Shown: positions 1-6,520, counted from the first letter of the stretch. The stretch is DNA of 7,517 nt from Daejeonella rubra (GCF_900103545.1 NZ_FNHH01000051.1:1-7517), one strand, 5' to 3'. The notes: generated by a model from the sequence alone, not told the origin. Numbers and translations: made by a program.

Positions 1-93
1 ACAAGTTAGTTCATAGGATATTTGCTGTTGTAAGAAATGGGGCTCCTTATCAACAAAATTATAAAAACCACTTGTTTATGTCATAGAAATCAC

Positions 94-112
94 CGTACCA
101 TATGCCAGCACA
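94..112 (-). promoter_or_regulatory. Copy 1 of a 19-bp repeated upstream motif (TGTGCTGGCATRTGRTACG)
   Basis: Read on the minus strand this matches TGTGCTGGCATRTGRTACG, the same core found at 2909-2927 and 5886-5904. The other two copies sit 75-98 bp upstream of minus-strand start codons, so this copy probably serves a minus-strand gene starting beyond the left edge; I find no convincing start between it and position 1. It has a GG-N10-GG spacing reminiscent of a sigma-54 -24/-12 element, but the usual TTGC of the -12 box is not present, so that identity is only a guess. The rest of 1-230 holds no gene that I can support. Confidence 0.5.
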
Positions 113-230
113 GTCTGCACTATAAAGATTGCTGACAACACCAGGCAGAGGGAAACATCCCTTCCTGACTTATCCGTCCTGGTCATTCCCGGACAGCCAA
201 AACCTAAATCCGACACGCCCTAACCGCCGA

Positions 231-1388
231 TCAATTTACCATTGTTTCTACCTTACCTGAAATCTCACCTTTATCCTGCATTTTATCCTTCTCGATCTTC
301 GGAATAGCTTCAGTATATATCAGTCCGGTTTTAGCCGCATGCTCAGCGGCCTCCAAGGTATTATCTACTATAACCAATTCAACATGCCCCTGCAATTCCG
401 CAGAAATATCCTTAGCAATCCTCTCCCTGTCTGTCAATTGTACATCACGGATATAAATGGCCAGAATACGTTCCGGGTATTTTCTGACGATCTCCCGATA
501 GATCTTCGGATCTTCCTGACCGCTGTCGCCAATTAATACAAAATTCAAAAGCGGATAAGTAAGCAGGATATTTTCAATTTCCTTAAACTTATGGCCCATA
601 TGGCCGGAGCTGATAAACTTATTGTCCTGCAGCCCAAAATCGCGCAGCAGGAGCGGCCCTTCCGGTATCTGATTAAGGTCCAGGAAATCCTTTAAAAGAT
701 CATACAGGTTCCATGGACTGCTTGAAACATAGAAAAAGGGATTATTCCGCTTGCCGTCTCGTCCGAGCTGCAGGGCTTTATAAAACTCCGAAACACCTGC
801 AAAGGGCATTCTTGTACGGGCATTGTGTAAAAACACCCTTCTTGACATGGCCAGGATATCGGTTGCACTGGTATGTATAATGGTATCATCAATATCACTT
901 ATAATACCGTATTCGGCATTTGAAGGAGGTACCAGCACTTCCGCAATACTTTTTATACCAGGCATGAAAGGAACCGGCGCCAGTATCAGTTCGATCTCTA
1001 TTTGATGCCACATATCAGCCGCTCCGATTGGAGTATCGGGCGCCAGGTTCAGCATAAAATAGCCCTCTTCATCTGTTATAACAGTATGTTCCTGATCTTG
1101 AAATCTGACTTTTAAAACAGCACCATGAATTTCATCGCTTTGAAAGCGATTATACATATTCACAAGATTATTAAAAATGGTATCCTTATCAGTTGCAGAA
1201 TTAATACCCTTATCTTCCAGAACCCGTCCTTTTACATAAAGACGGTTTATTGTACCATAACTCCGGTAGGTAATCACCTGCAGCGGATCGTTTAGCTTTA
1301 AGTGTTTCCTTAAATTAAAAAAAAGGGTGTCAAATTGTTCTTCAACATTTGAACTTACACTGTTAAAATATTGTTTCCAGTCAGGCAT
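231..1388 (-). CDS. App1-like (DUF2183) phosphatidate phosphatase-family protein
   Basis: A 385-residue protein with a C-terminal App1 catalytic domain (DUF2183), a HAD-superfamily phosphatase fold. The visible HAD motifs are DIDDT at 165-169 (nucleophile and acid/base aspartates), the serine run SSSP at 222-225, a lysine around 267 (HKFKEIE) and GDSGQED at 287-293, all in the expected order, so the active site looks intact. Residues about 40-150 form a beta-rich N-terminal region with a VTDEEGYF-like turn (about 103-111), as in other bacterial members. Yeast App1 is a Mg-dependent phosphatidate phosphatase; bacterial homologues are mostly uncharacterised, so activity on phosphatidate is inferred. 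I see no signal peptide or membrane segment, suggesting a cytosolic or peripheral protein. The start is the first ATG of the frame (MPDWKQYF), with no clear ribosome binding site. It stands alone, 268 bp from the next gene. The family call is firm, the substrate is not. Confidence 0.88.
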   Translation of the reverse strand: MPDWKQYFNSVSSNVEEQFDTLFFNLRKHLKLNDPLQVITYRSYGTINRLYVKGRVLEDKGINSATDKDTIFNNLVNMYNRFQSDEIHGAVLKVRFQDQEHTVITDEEGYFMLNLAPDTPIGAADMWHQIEIELILAPVPFMPGIKSIAEVLVPPSNAEYGIISDIDDTIIHTSATDILAMSRRVFLHNARTRMPFAGVSEFYKALQLGRDGKRNNPFFYVSSSPWNLYDLLKDFLDLNQIPEGPLLLRDFGLQDNKFISSGHMGHKFKEIENILLTYPLLNFVLIGDSGQEDPKIYREIVRKYPERILAIYIRDVQLTDRERIAKDISAELQGHVELVIVDNTLEAAEHAAKTGLIYTEAIPKIEKDKMQDKGEISGKVETMVN

Positions 1389-1642
1389 CTTGTGATCTAA
1401 GTATGTACCGCCTTAAACATAATTCCGGGCGATGTGTTTAGAAATAATGATATCGTGATTTTTTAACATGACAATTCATCCCTCCGGCTTTAAAGCGGGC
1501 CAAACTCCTGCTCTCTTCTTTACCTGAATAAAAACCTGTTACACCTGTAGGTGATGAACTGCTTCCTAAAAAATTTACATTTCCCGAATCGTAATAAACC
1601 GCTTCATAGCAGGTAAAACGTATAAGGCAAAATGAAAGCTGC

Positions 1643-1656
1643 AAAGTTTAAACTTT
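1643..1656. repeat. Perfect 14-bp palindrome just after the YdhR-family stop codon
   Basis: AAAGTTTAAACTTT is a perfect palindrome directly adjoining the stop codon of the 1657-1968 gene. With no loop it would make a poor terminator hairpin as written. It may be a protein-binding site or chance; no second copy was seen in the window. Confidence 0.3.
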
Positions 1657-1968
1657 CTAATGGAGTGGCGCGTGTGTTAATTCGCTCACTTCTTTAAGGA
1701 TGTCCCTTTCTTTTAAATCAAAATTGCTAAGTGCCGGATGAGACAGCACAGAGGCAACAAGGGGACTGGCTTTAAATTGCTGCAAAGACTCATCATCTTT
1801 AAACAGATAAACAGCACCTGCTTCTTTTTTTTCGGCATCGATCAGCCAGATTTTCCAGATACATCCCGGGACCTCCGCAAATGCAGGAGCCAGACCTGAA
1901 GCCATACTTTCAAATTCTTCCTTGCTTACACTGAAAGTGTAATTGGTAACGAGGATCTTTTGTGCCAT
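1657..1968 (-). CDS. YdhR-family putative monooxygenase (small dimeric alpha-beta barrel protein)
   Basis: A 103-residue protein, the usual full length for YdhR-type proteins. Key features are PGCIWKIWL (34-42), the EKKEAGAVYLF strand (46-56), the SPLVASVLSHPALSNF segment (68-83) and a short C-terminal LKEVSELTHAPL. These match the conserved order of the family (PGLLWKxWL, KEAGGIYLF, SPL, HPALSxF) as I remember it. The fold is a ferredoxin-like barrel related to antibiotic-biosynthesis monooxygenases; E. coli YdhR has no firmly proven reaction, so 'monooxygenase' is a family label only. No signal peptide; cytosolic. The ATG at 1968 is the natural start because the family begins with a short MxxKxLV strand; the upstream sequence has no strong ribosome binding site, as is common in Bacteroidota. 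It has 264 bp of its own upstream DNA, so it is likely monocistronic. Confidence 0.85.
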   Translation of the reverse strand: MAQKILVTNYTFSVSKEEFESMASGLAPAFAEVPGCIWKIWLIDAEKKEAGAVYLFKDDESLQQFKASPLVASVLSHPALSNFDLKERDILKEVSELTHAPLH

Positions 1969-2170
1969 GATAAATGGTTTTAATGATGAATGGATGCTGG
2001 TTCAATGATAAATTCAAAGTACCAGGAAGGCTATATTAAATATACTTTATTAATCAGTAAAAACACTTGATTTAAAATGGCTTAAAACCAGCCCCAATTA
2101 ACAATTAAACAGCCTCATCTCCCGCTAAGGTGGATACTTAATCCTGTGCTATCGGTCTACCGGAAAACAC

Positions 2171-2202
2171 AAAAGCCTTCACCAGAGATGGCAAAGGCTT
2201 TC
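2171..2202 (-). terminator. Intrinsic terminator after the fasciclin lipoprotein gene
   Basis: AAAGCCTT (2172-2179) and AAGGCTTT (2194-2201) are perfect inverted repeats. Inside them CCA and TGG pair as well, and two further positions form G-U pairs only in the minus-strand transcript (they are C-A mismatches in the plus-strand transcript). The minus-strand RNA can therefore make a 13-bp stem closed by a four-base loop, followed by a T-rich tail (TGTGTTTT). Position, 30 bp after the stop codon at 2233, fits termination of the lipoprotein gene. Confidence 0.75.
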
Positions 2203-2232
2203 ACGAAAAATCATTTAAATAAGCGTTTAAAC

Positions 2233-2811
2233 TTACTCCGGCATTAAGACGCTGTCAATCACATGAGTTACTCCATTACTGGAAACAACATCCGCAATGG
2301 TCACAGTAGCTCCGCCGATCATTACTACGCCGTCTTTTACTGAAACCTTTAGTTTCTGGCCCTGCACGGTAGTTAATTCCTGTCCATCGATCAGGTCAGC
2401 TGCTTTTAGCGCACCAGGAACCACGTGGTAGGTTAATATTTTTCCCAGATCAGCTTTCATTTCCGGTTTCATCAGATTGTCGAGCGCAGCCTTCGGAACC
2501 TTTGCAAATGCCGCATTGGTAGGTGCAAATACAGTAAACGGACCTGTACCGCTCAGGGTTTCGGCCAAACCTGCCTGCTGAACTGCTGCAACAAGGGTTG
2601 TGTGATCAGCTGAAGCAGCTGCGTTTTCTACGATGTTCTTTGAAGGAAGCATCATTGCTCCGCCTACTTCCACACCTGCTTCGCTCATCATCTCAGTAGT
2701 ATCGGTCATAGTGCTATCCTGAGTCTCAGAAGTTGTAGAGGCAGAATTACATGATGTAATTGCAGTCAAAAATGCTGCACCCATTACCAGGTTTAAAAAT
2801 TGCTTTTTCAT
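2233..2811 (-). CDS. Secreted FAS1 (fasciclin) domain lipoprotein
   Basis: With the start at 2811 this is a 192-residue lipoprotein: MKK, a hydrophobic segment (residues 5-19) and the lipobox AITSC with acylated Cys21. A Ser/Thr/Glu-rich linker follows (22-50), then one FAS1 domain (about 57-191). The two FAS1 hallmark blocks are H1, GPFTVFAPTNAAF (90-102), and H2, NGVTHVIDSVLMP (179-191), with YHVVPG (128-133) between them. Single-FAS1 lipoproteins sit on the cell surface or in the periplasm and are thought to aid adhesion or matrix interaction; the exact role is unknown. The frame stays open upstream to 2943, but the signal peptide fixes the start at 2811, and the upstream part contains control DNA (a repeated 19-bp motif and a 14-bp palindrome). 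A strong terminator follows. It appears to be transcribed alone. Confidence 0.92.
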   Translation of the reverse strand: MKKQFLNLVMGAAFLTAITSCNSASTTSETQDSTMTDTTEMMSEAGVEVGGAMMLPSKNIVENAAASADHTTLVAAVQQAGLAETLSGTGPFTVFAPTNAAFAKVPKAALDNLMKPEMKADLGKILTYHVVPGALKAADLIDGQELTTVQGQKLKVSVKDGVVMIGGATVTIADVVSSNGVTHVIDSVLMPE

Positions 2812-2835
2812 AAAATTACTTGGATTTGTTTTTTT

Positions 2836-2849
2836 GTAGGTATACCTAC
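2836..2849. promoter_or_regulatory. Perfect 14-bp palindrome in the fasciclin gene leader
   Basis: GTAGGTATACCTAC is perfectly self-complementary and lies 24 bp upstream of the lipoprotein ATG, between the 19-bp upstream motif and the start codon. This is a typical place for a repressor operator; an RNA hairpin is less likely because there is no loop. The binding protein is unknown and no second copy was seen. Confidence 0.45.
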
Positions 2850-2908
2850 GTAAATAGATCTGATGCGGTTTTCGCAGATGGATATATTTTCTTTGGCCGG
2901 TATTCTTG

Positions 2909-2927
2909 CGTATCACATGCCAGCACA
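2909..2927 (-). promoter_or_regulatory. Copy 2 of the 19-bp repeated upstream motif, upstream of the fasciclin gene
   Basis: TGTGCTGGCATGTGATACG on the minus strand ends 97 bp before the lipoprotein ATG. Copy 3 upstream of pfkB differs at one core position, and both copies share the flanks ATT on the 5' side and AAGAAYACC on the 3' side, with a one-base length difference between core and 3' flank. That indel shows the DNA rather than a peptide is conserved. GG-N10-GC spacing resembles a sigma-54 promoter, but ACGC replaces the expected TTGC, so it may equally be an activator site. Confidence 0.6.
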
Positions 2928-2949
2928 ATCGGGAAATAATCAATCTTAA

Positions 2950-3037
2950 GCAAATGTCATCCCGAAACCTGTCCTACAGCAGGTGAGGGACCTTCGTTAA
3001 AACTATAAACTTTTTCAGGACGATACAATGACATTGC
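2950..3037. repeat. REP/MITE-like intergenic element with TGTCAT...ATGACA termini
   Basis: The 88-bp element is bounded by GCAAATGTCAT and ATGACATTGC, which are inverted repeats apart from one extra A. Just inside the left end is a hairpin: TCCC (2960-2963) pairs with GGGA (2987-2990), and ACCTG (2967-2971) with CAGGT (2980-2984). The layout TGTCATCCCGA...GAGGGAC...ATGACA resembles short interspersed palindromic elements I recall from Bacteroidota genomes. It lies between the end of the DUF998 gene and the fasciclin promoter region. No transposase is present; other copies would be expected elsewhere in the genome. Confidence 0.55.
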
Positions 3038-3067
3038 GCGTGCGTTAGCTTTGCCTAATATCCTGCT

Positions 3068-4186
3068 TCAATTGGAAGAAGGATTAAAAGAAATAAGCCC
3101 CTCCACTTGATTCCGATGAGTGTCCCTGCGCAATAGAATAATTGAGAACACAATCACCCAGAGCATGAAGGCGCCAATATTAATGCGTTCCCAAAGTCCC
3201 ATATACGGTGTAGGGAGATTGGCCTCCATGCCAGGAGATTCCATAAAGGTTAAAACACCAAATACAATAAAGACCACAAAAGTTATAGCAGTATAGAGAC
3301 GAAACCATTTTCCTGATGCCGCTGCCCCGAAACCCATCTGGAGCATCATGAAGAGGAGAGTCAGCGCCGCCCAAACAATATGCAGGGTATCAGTCAGCGT
3401 TCCTCCCCCTGCTGCGAGGACTTCCCGCCGATGCATCGGAGGCCAGTAAAAGTTCGGGATACAGTAAATGATGATGAGGACTCCTGCAATTCGTAAAAGA
3501 CGGCTGCCGGCTGCTGATTGCCATACACCCCATCCAAAAGCGACAAAAAGCAGCGTGTACCAGATGGCCAATACATTCCACAACACCCTGGTTGGAGCGC
3601 CTATTGCCGACAGCTCACTTGGGGCTTGGGAAAGCATGCTGTATCCTTCATATTGCATAGGCACGTAAATATTGATACCCAGGTACCATAGCGATGAAAG
3701 GATGCCGCATGATAATAAAGCTTTTCGCATATTCACTGTATCATGACGTAAAACTATCAATGGGATAGCTGCCACCCATCCCAGCAATACTGGAATTCCC
3801 CACATGGCGTGCAGCCAGTGCAGTTCCTGCAGAATGATAATTTCAACAATGAACCAGATAAGCAGCCCGCCCAAAGCGAGACCGGCCATAAACCAGTCTG
3901 AATGATTCCGGCGAAGAACGGAGAAAAAAGCGATCGAGCTAAGAATGCCCAATCCCAAAAGGAGTATGCCCGGAATAAGGAAATCAGGAAAAGCGGAATT
4001 CATCATATCAACCGGCATATCCATGTATCTGCCATCGGGCGCTGCGATGAGGAGGCCACCGCCAAGCAAACAACCTGCCGCTTCGTAAGCCAGAACGGTC
4101 AACAGGACAATCCGGGTCCATCGCGGCGGAGTTTTCATCTTTTGAGCATTCCGTTCATTTCCATAGCCTTCAATTGAACCTGTCAT
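3068..4186 (-). CDS. Ten-helix membrane protein: N-terminal four-helix domain fused to DUF998
   Basis: A 372-residue, strongly hydrophobic protein with about ten predicted membrane helices (roughly 25-47, 69-90, 99-119, 127-146, 157-175, 203-223, 231-247, 266-289, 297-315, 333-353). The C-terminal half carries the DUF998 signature SELSAIGAPTRVLW (190-203) followed by a conserved-looking MHRRE (251-255). DUF998 proteins are usually around 200-230 residues, so the first four helices (including FPDFLIPGILLLGLG, 66-80) look like a separate four-helix domain fused in front. The function is unknown; inner-membrane location is clear. An internal Met17 (start at 4138) is a reasonable alternative start because residues 1-16 are hydrophilic and there is no ribosome binding site to decide. 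Upstream lie two TetR-style palindromes and a TAnnTTTG element, suggesting repression by an unseen TetR-family protein. Confidence 0.82.
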   Translation of the reverse strand: MTGSIEGYGNERNAQKMKTPPRWTRIVLLTVLAYEAAGCLLGGGLLIAAPDGRYMDMPVDMMNSAFPDFLIPGILLLGLGILSSIAFFSVLRRNHSDWFMAGLALGGLLIWFIVEIIILQELHWLHAMWGIPVLLGWVAAIPLIVLRHDTVNMRKALLSCGILSSLWYLGINIYVPMQYEGYSMLSQAPSELSAIGAPTRVLWNVLAIWYTLLFVAFGWGVWQSAAGSRLLRIAGVLIIIYCIPNFYWPPMHRREVLAAGGGTLTDTLHIVWAALTLLFMMLQMGFGAAASGKWFRLYTAITFVVFIVFGVLTFMESPGMEANLPTPYMGLWERINIGAFMLWVIVFSIILLRRDTHRNQVEGLISFNPSSN

Positions 4187-4261
4187 GATAATCTATTTTT
4201 ATACTTCCTGATGAACAGGTAATCTTTTTCAGTAGACCACAAAGCAGGTTCGGGCCAGAGT

Positions 4262-4279
4262 AAACGAATACATTCGTTT
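4262..4279. promoter_or_regulatory. TetR-type operator candidate: 18-bp palindrome
   Basis: AAACGAATACATTCGTTT has perfect 8-bp arms around a 2-bp centre, the size and GAAT-N2-ATTC style of many TetR-family operators. It lies 76-93 bp upstream of the DUF998 start and just downstream of a candidate -7 element (4289-4296), so bound protein would overlap the transcription start. No TetR gene is in the window. Confidence 0.55.
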
Positions 4280-4288
4280 CAATTTCTC

Positions 4289-4296
4289 CAAAATTA
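4289..4296 (-). promoter_or_regulatory. Candidate Bacteroidota -7 promoter element for the DUF998 gene
   Basis: The minus strand reads TAATTTTG, an exact fit to the Bacteroidota -7 consensus TAnnTTTG. It would start transcription near 4283, giving a leader of about 97 bases. No TTTG -33 element is visible at the usual distance, so the promoter would be weak or activator-dependent. Confidence 0.4.
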
Positions 4297-4327
4297 AAAG
4301 ACAAAATAGTGAAATATCATGATTTTC

Positions 4328-4345
4328 ATCATTCCCTGGAATGAT
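4328..4345. promoter_or_regulatory. Second 18-bp palindrome upstream of the DUF998 gene
   Basis: ATCATTCCCTGGAATGAT has perfect 8-bp arms around a 2-bp centre, the same geometry as 4262-4279, and both contain GAAT/ATTC half-site cores. The two centres are 66 bp apart and bracket the candidate -7 element. It may be an upstream operator of the same or another regulator. Confidence 0.4.
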
Positions 4346-4872
4346 TCAGCAATCTCAAAAAGAGTCCTGAGAGTTAGTATTAAATGGAAATTCACAAAGA
4401 TTCCGCTCAGACTCCGCAAACTGTGAATTATATTTTTATGAATTTTGAATGTTCTTACTTCAGGAAAATACTTAATCCCTGCTGCCTGAGAGAAAATATG
4501 CTAGCGGAAAATATGACTAACTGGAACATAAAAATATAGCTAATGTCTTGTTTATAAGATCATTATATATTTAAATAAGAATGTTAAATAAACATCCTGA
4601 TAAGTCCGCATCACTTAGCCGGCATGGCTGCTCTTTCAAATGTAATGAGCCGGACTCCTGCTAATAAAACATTACAGGGAACAAGTATATATCGCATATT
4701 TTGCTGTACCCGGTTACTGGTTTTACAAGTTCAATACTCTTCTTATATCAACATGCTCCCGTAATGCTGTAATGCCGTATGATCGAATCTTCCTTTTTAT
4801 ATTTTTTTGCATGGTTAATTCTAACTATTGTTTTAAAATATTTTACAGGGATCGTTTTTATGAGGGGATGTA

Positions 4873-5811
4873 TCATCTGAATTTAGTCACCTGTATCAGT
4901 TTATATAAATGGTCGGCATCTTCTTTTCTGCACAATTCAGTACCTGCGTTCATGGTCGCGGCTGTACCGCAGGCTACACCATACTGTGCAGCTTCTTCAA
5001 TGCTTTTATTATCTGCCAGGCTCTGTACTATCCCGGCCACCATACTGTCGCCAGCGCCTACTGTACTTTTTATTTTAACAGCCGGTGGCATGATGTGCAT
5101 AGCCAGGTCTCTTGTTACCAGCATGGCTCCCGCCCCACCCATTGACACCACTACCACTTCACATTTCCATTTATTTATTACTTCCTTTGCTGCTTCATCC
5201 ACCCGTTCAATATTCAAATTTTCTTTACCCAGCAATGAACTCAGTTCAGCCAGGTTGGGTTTAATTAAATAAAGACCTGCCTGCACTGCCTCCATTAAAG
5301 CATCACCGGATGTATCAACAATCAGTTTTGCGTTTTTACTGCGTGCTACAGATGCAATTTTTGAATAAACAGTAAGGGGAATACCCGGCGGTAATGCGCC
5401 GCTTACAATAATAAAATCTGCTTCTTTTATATTTTCAATTTGTGCCAGGCATTGCTTCCATTCCTGTTCAAGGATGGTCGGACCCGGCATTCCAAAACGG
5501 TATTGCTGATTCGTTGAGGTTTCATAAACAATAAGGTTTTCTCTGGTATCCTCTTTTATTTCAGCAATTATTGAATCTATGCCTTCCTTGTTAAGTAATT
5601 TAGTAAATGCTTTGCCGGTATATCCCCCGGCCATATAAATGGCAGTTGCAGTTCCACCCAGTTTTTTTACAGCCCTTGCCACATTAATGCCTCCGCCGCC
5701 CGGTTCATAAACCGGCTTAGTGCATTTTAATTTCTTTTCAGCTATCAAGGCCGGCACTGTGGTGCTCTTATCAATGGCGGGGTTGAATGTGATCGTTATG
5801 ATTTTTGACAT
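4873..5811 (-). CDS. pfkB: 6-phosphofructokinase, Pfk-2 type (PfkB/ribokinase family)
   Basis: With the start at 5811 this is a 312-residue kinase, close to E. coli Pfk-2 (309), and it follows that protein closely along its length as recalled: TFNPAID (8-14), EPGGGGINVARA (36-47), TRENL (89-93), QYRFGMPG (103-110), VSGALPPG (136-143), VDTSGDAL (165-172), KPNLAEL (184-190), STVGAGDSMV (249-258) and NAGTELC (288-294). Asp255 in the GAGD motif is the expected catalytic base; Asp14, Asn43 and the TREN segment bind the sugar phosphate. It should phosphorylate fructose 6-phosphate with ATP in glycolysis, in the cytosol. 1-phosphofructokinase or tagatose-6-phosphate kinase are alternatives, but the EPGGGGIN and MPG blocks favour Pfk-2. 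The frame is open upstream to 5949; the start at MSKIITITFNP is fixed by homology, and the upstream part holds the repeated 19-bp motif. It appears to be a single-gene unit. Confidence 0.93.
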   Translation of the reverse strand: MSKIITITFNPAIDKSTTVPALIAEKKLKCTKPVYEPGGGGINVARAVKKLGGTATAIYMAGGYTGKAFTKLLNKEGIDSIIAEIKEDTRENLIVYETSTNQQYRFGMPGPTILEQEWKQCLAQIENIKEADFIIVSGALPPGIPLTVYSKIASVARSKNAKLIVDTSGDALMEAVQAGLYLIKPNLAELSSLLGKENLNIERVDEAAKEVINKWKCEVVVVSMGGAGAMLVTRDLAMHIMPPAVKIKSTVGAGDSMVAGIVQSLADNKSIEEAAQYGVACGTAATMNAGTELCRKEDADHLYKLIQVTKFR

Positions 5812-5885
5812 GATGCAAATACTGAAATGTTTAAAAAAAATTGCCGAAACCTTATACTTTAATTTCCTACGGTTGGTGTTCTTAC

Positions 5886-5904
5886 CGTACCACATGCCAG
5901 CACA
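5886..5904 (-). promoter_or_regulatory. Copy 3 of the 19-bp repeated upstream motif, upstream of pfkB
   Basis: TGTGCTGGCATGTGGTACG on the minus strand ends 74 bp before the pfkB ATG, in the same orientation relative to its gene as the copy upstream of the fasciclin gene. Its 3' end also takes part in a local inverted repeat (TACGGT pairing with ACCGTA, 5868-5889) that the other copies lack. This looks like a shared promoter or activator site linking pfkB and the lipoprotein in one regulon. Confidence 0.6.
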
Positions 5905-6043
5905 ATGTGTAAAAGGCTCTTGTCGATGAATAATCCGGGCGCTAAGCAAAAAACCGGACAGCGGGAATTATTCTGCTTCATTAGTATGTACTCTTCCCGA
6001 TAATTTAATCATGGCGTCAAGATTTAATCAGATTCCTATCCAT

Positions 6044-6520
6044 TCATTTTATAGCATGTAATGTGTCATCATCAAGGTCAAGCTTAGCCTCCTTCACAGT
6101 GAAATAATAAAGAAAGAATGCTACAAGAAAGAAGATACAACCAGTTAAAACTATTGCATCTTTGGATTCCAGCTCTGCGCCTGCAGCTGCTCCAAACGTT
6201 GAGTCCCAGGCAGCGATTGCCAGCAGTAATCCATAGGCGATCTGGCCTTTATGGCTGATGATGGCTACTGACTCCCTGGTTTTTCCGGAAATGCTATTTA
6301 CCGCTTCCGCATACCAGCTCGCAGATAATAAATCTTTCGGCTTGACTCCCAGTGTTTCGGCGATTTTATTGATCACTTGAACCTCCGGCAAATCCCGGCT
6401 TGCTTCGATTCTTGAATAAGACGCCTGAGAGATTTTAAGGCCTGAAGCCATGCCTTCCTGGCAAACATTTTTGTAGATCCGAATCATTCGCAGATTCTCT
6501 CCGAAATTGAAATTTTTCAT
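6044..6520 (-). CDS. Membrane-anchored XRE-family (HTH_3) transcriptional regulator
   Basis: A 158-residue protein. Residues about 7-66 form a Cro/C1-type helix-turn-helix domain: LRMIR (10-14), the Q21 position, LKISQASYSRIEASRDLPEVQVINKIAETLGVKPKDLL (28-65), with recognition-helix motif SQASYSRIE (31-39). After a linker (67-90), the C-terminal part has one strong membrane helix at about 123-142 (VLTGCIFFLVAFFLYYF) and a weaker hydrophobic stretch at about 92-108, then an acidic tail. The fusion suggests a DNA-binding domain tethered to the inner membrane, perhaps sensing a membrane or surface signal; what it senses is unknown. The start ATG at 6520 is the natural family start. It diverges from the 6922 gene across a control region full of TGAAT-N5-ATTCA palindromes, which are plausible binding sites for it, but this is inference. 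Confidence 0.82.
   Translation of the reverse strand: MKNFNFGENLRMIRIYKNVCQEGMASGLKISQASYSRIEASRDLPEVQVINKIAETLGVKPKDLLSASWYAEAVNSISGKTRESVAIISHKGQIAYGLLLAIAAWDSTFGAAAGAELESKDAIVLTGCIFFLVAFFLYYFTVKEAKLDLDDDTLHAIK

Larger units (their letters stand above)
4187..4872. other. 686-bp gene-free stretch between the DUF998 and pfkB genes
   Basis: I see no convincing gene. Toward its left end are the two 18-bp palindromes and the promoter element described separately. The middle is very AT-rich with frequent stops in all frames. At 4603-4676 two inverted repeats interlock: AGTCCG (4603-4608) with CGGACT (4651-4656), and TGTAATG (4641-4647) with CATTACA (4670-4676), plus a small AGCC/GGCT stem near 4617-4629. 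These could fold only one at a time, as in a switching RNA, but nothing matches a known RNA family. No strong intrinsic terminator for pfkB is evident at the right end. Confidence 0.5.

Noticed and set aside
141..168. Hairpin AGGGA-AACA-TCCCT with outer CAGG/CCTG as a terminator for the App1-like gene
   Set aside because: A bulged stem can be drawn, but no T-tract follows on the minus strand and it lies over 60 bp after the stop codon.
1438..1644. 68-residue open frame on the minus strand
   Set aside because: No recognisable domain, composition unlike its neighbours, no start signal. A small unknown or decayed gene cannot be excluded. It contains a 12-bp palindrome CACCTGTAGGTG at 1542-1553 of unknown meaning.
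2812..2943. N-terminal extension of the fasciclin frame
   Set aside because: The lipoprotein signal peptide begins at the Met encoded at 2809-2811; the upstream part is basic, unrelated to FAS1 proteins and contains the repeated motif and a palindrome.
4772..5272. 166-residue open frame on the plus strand
   Set aside because: Most of it lies antisense to the certain pfkB gene, and the rest is AT-rich non-coding DNA; no domain is recognisable.
5812..5949. N-terminal extension of the pfkB frame
   Set aside because: Homology to E. coli Pfk-2 starts at MSKIITITFNP (5811). The extension covers the 19-bp motif, and the frame of that motif differs from that in the fasciclin upstream region, so it is not a conserved peptide.
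6003..6030. Direct repeat ATTTAATCA, two copies 19 bp apart, after the XRE gene
   Set aside because: Only two AT-rich 9-mers in AT-rich DNA; likely chance.
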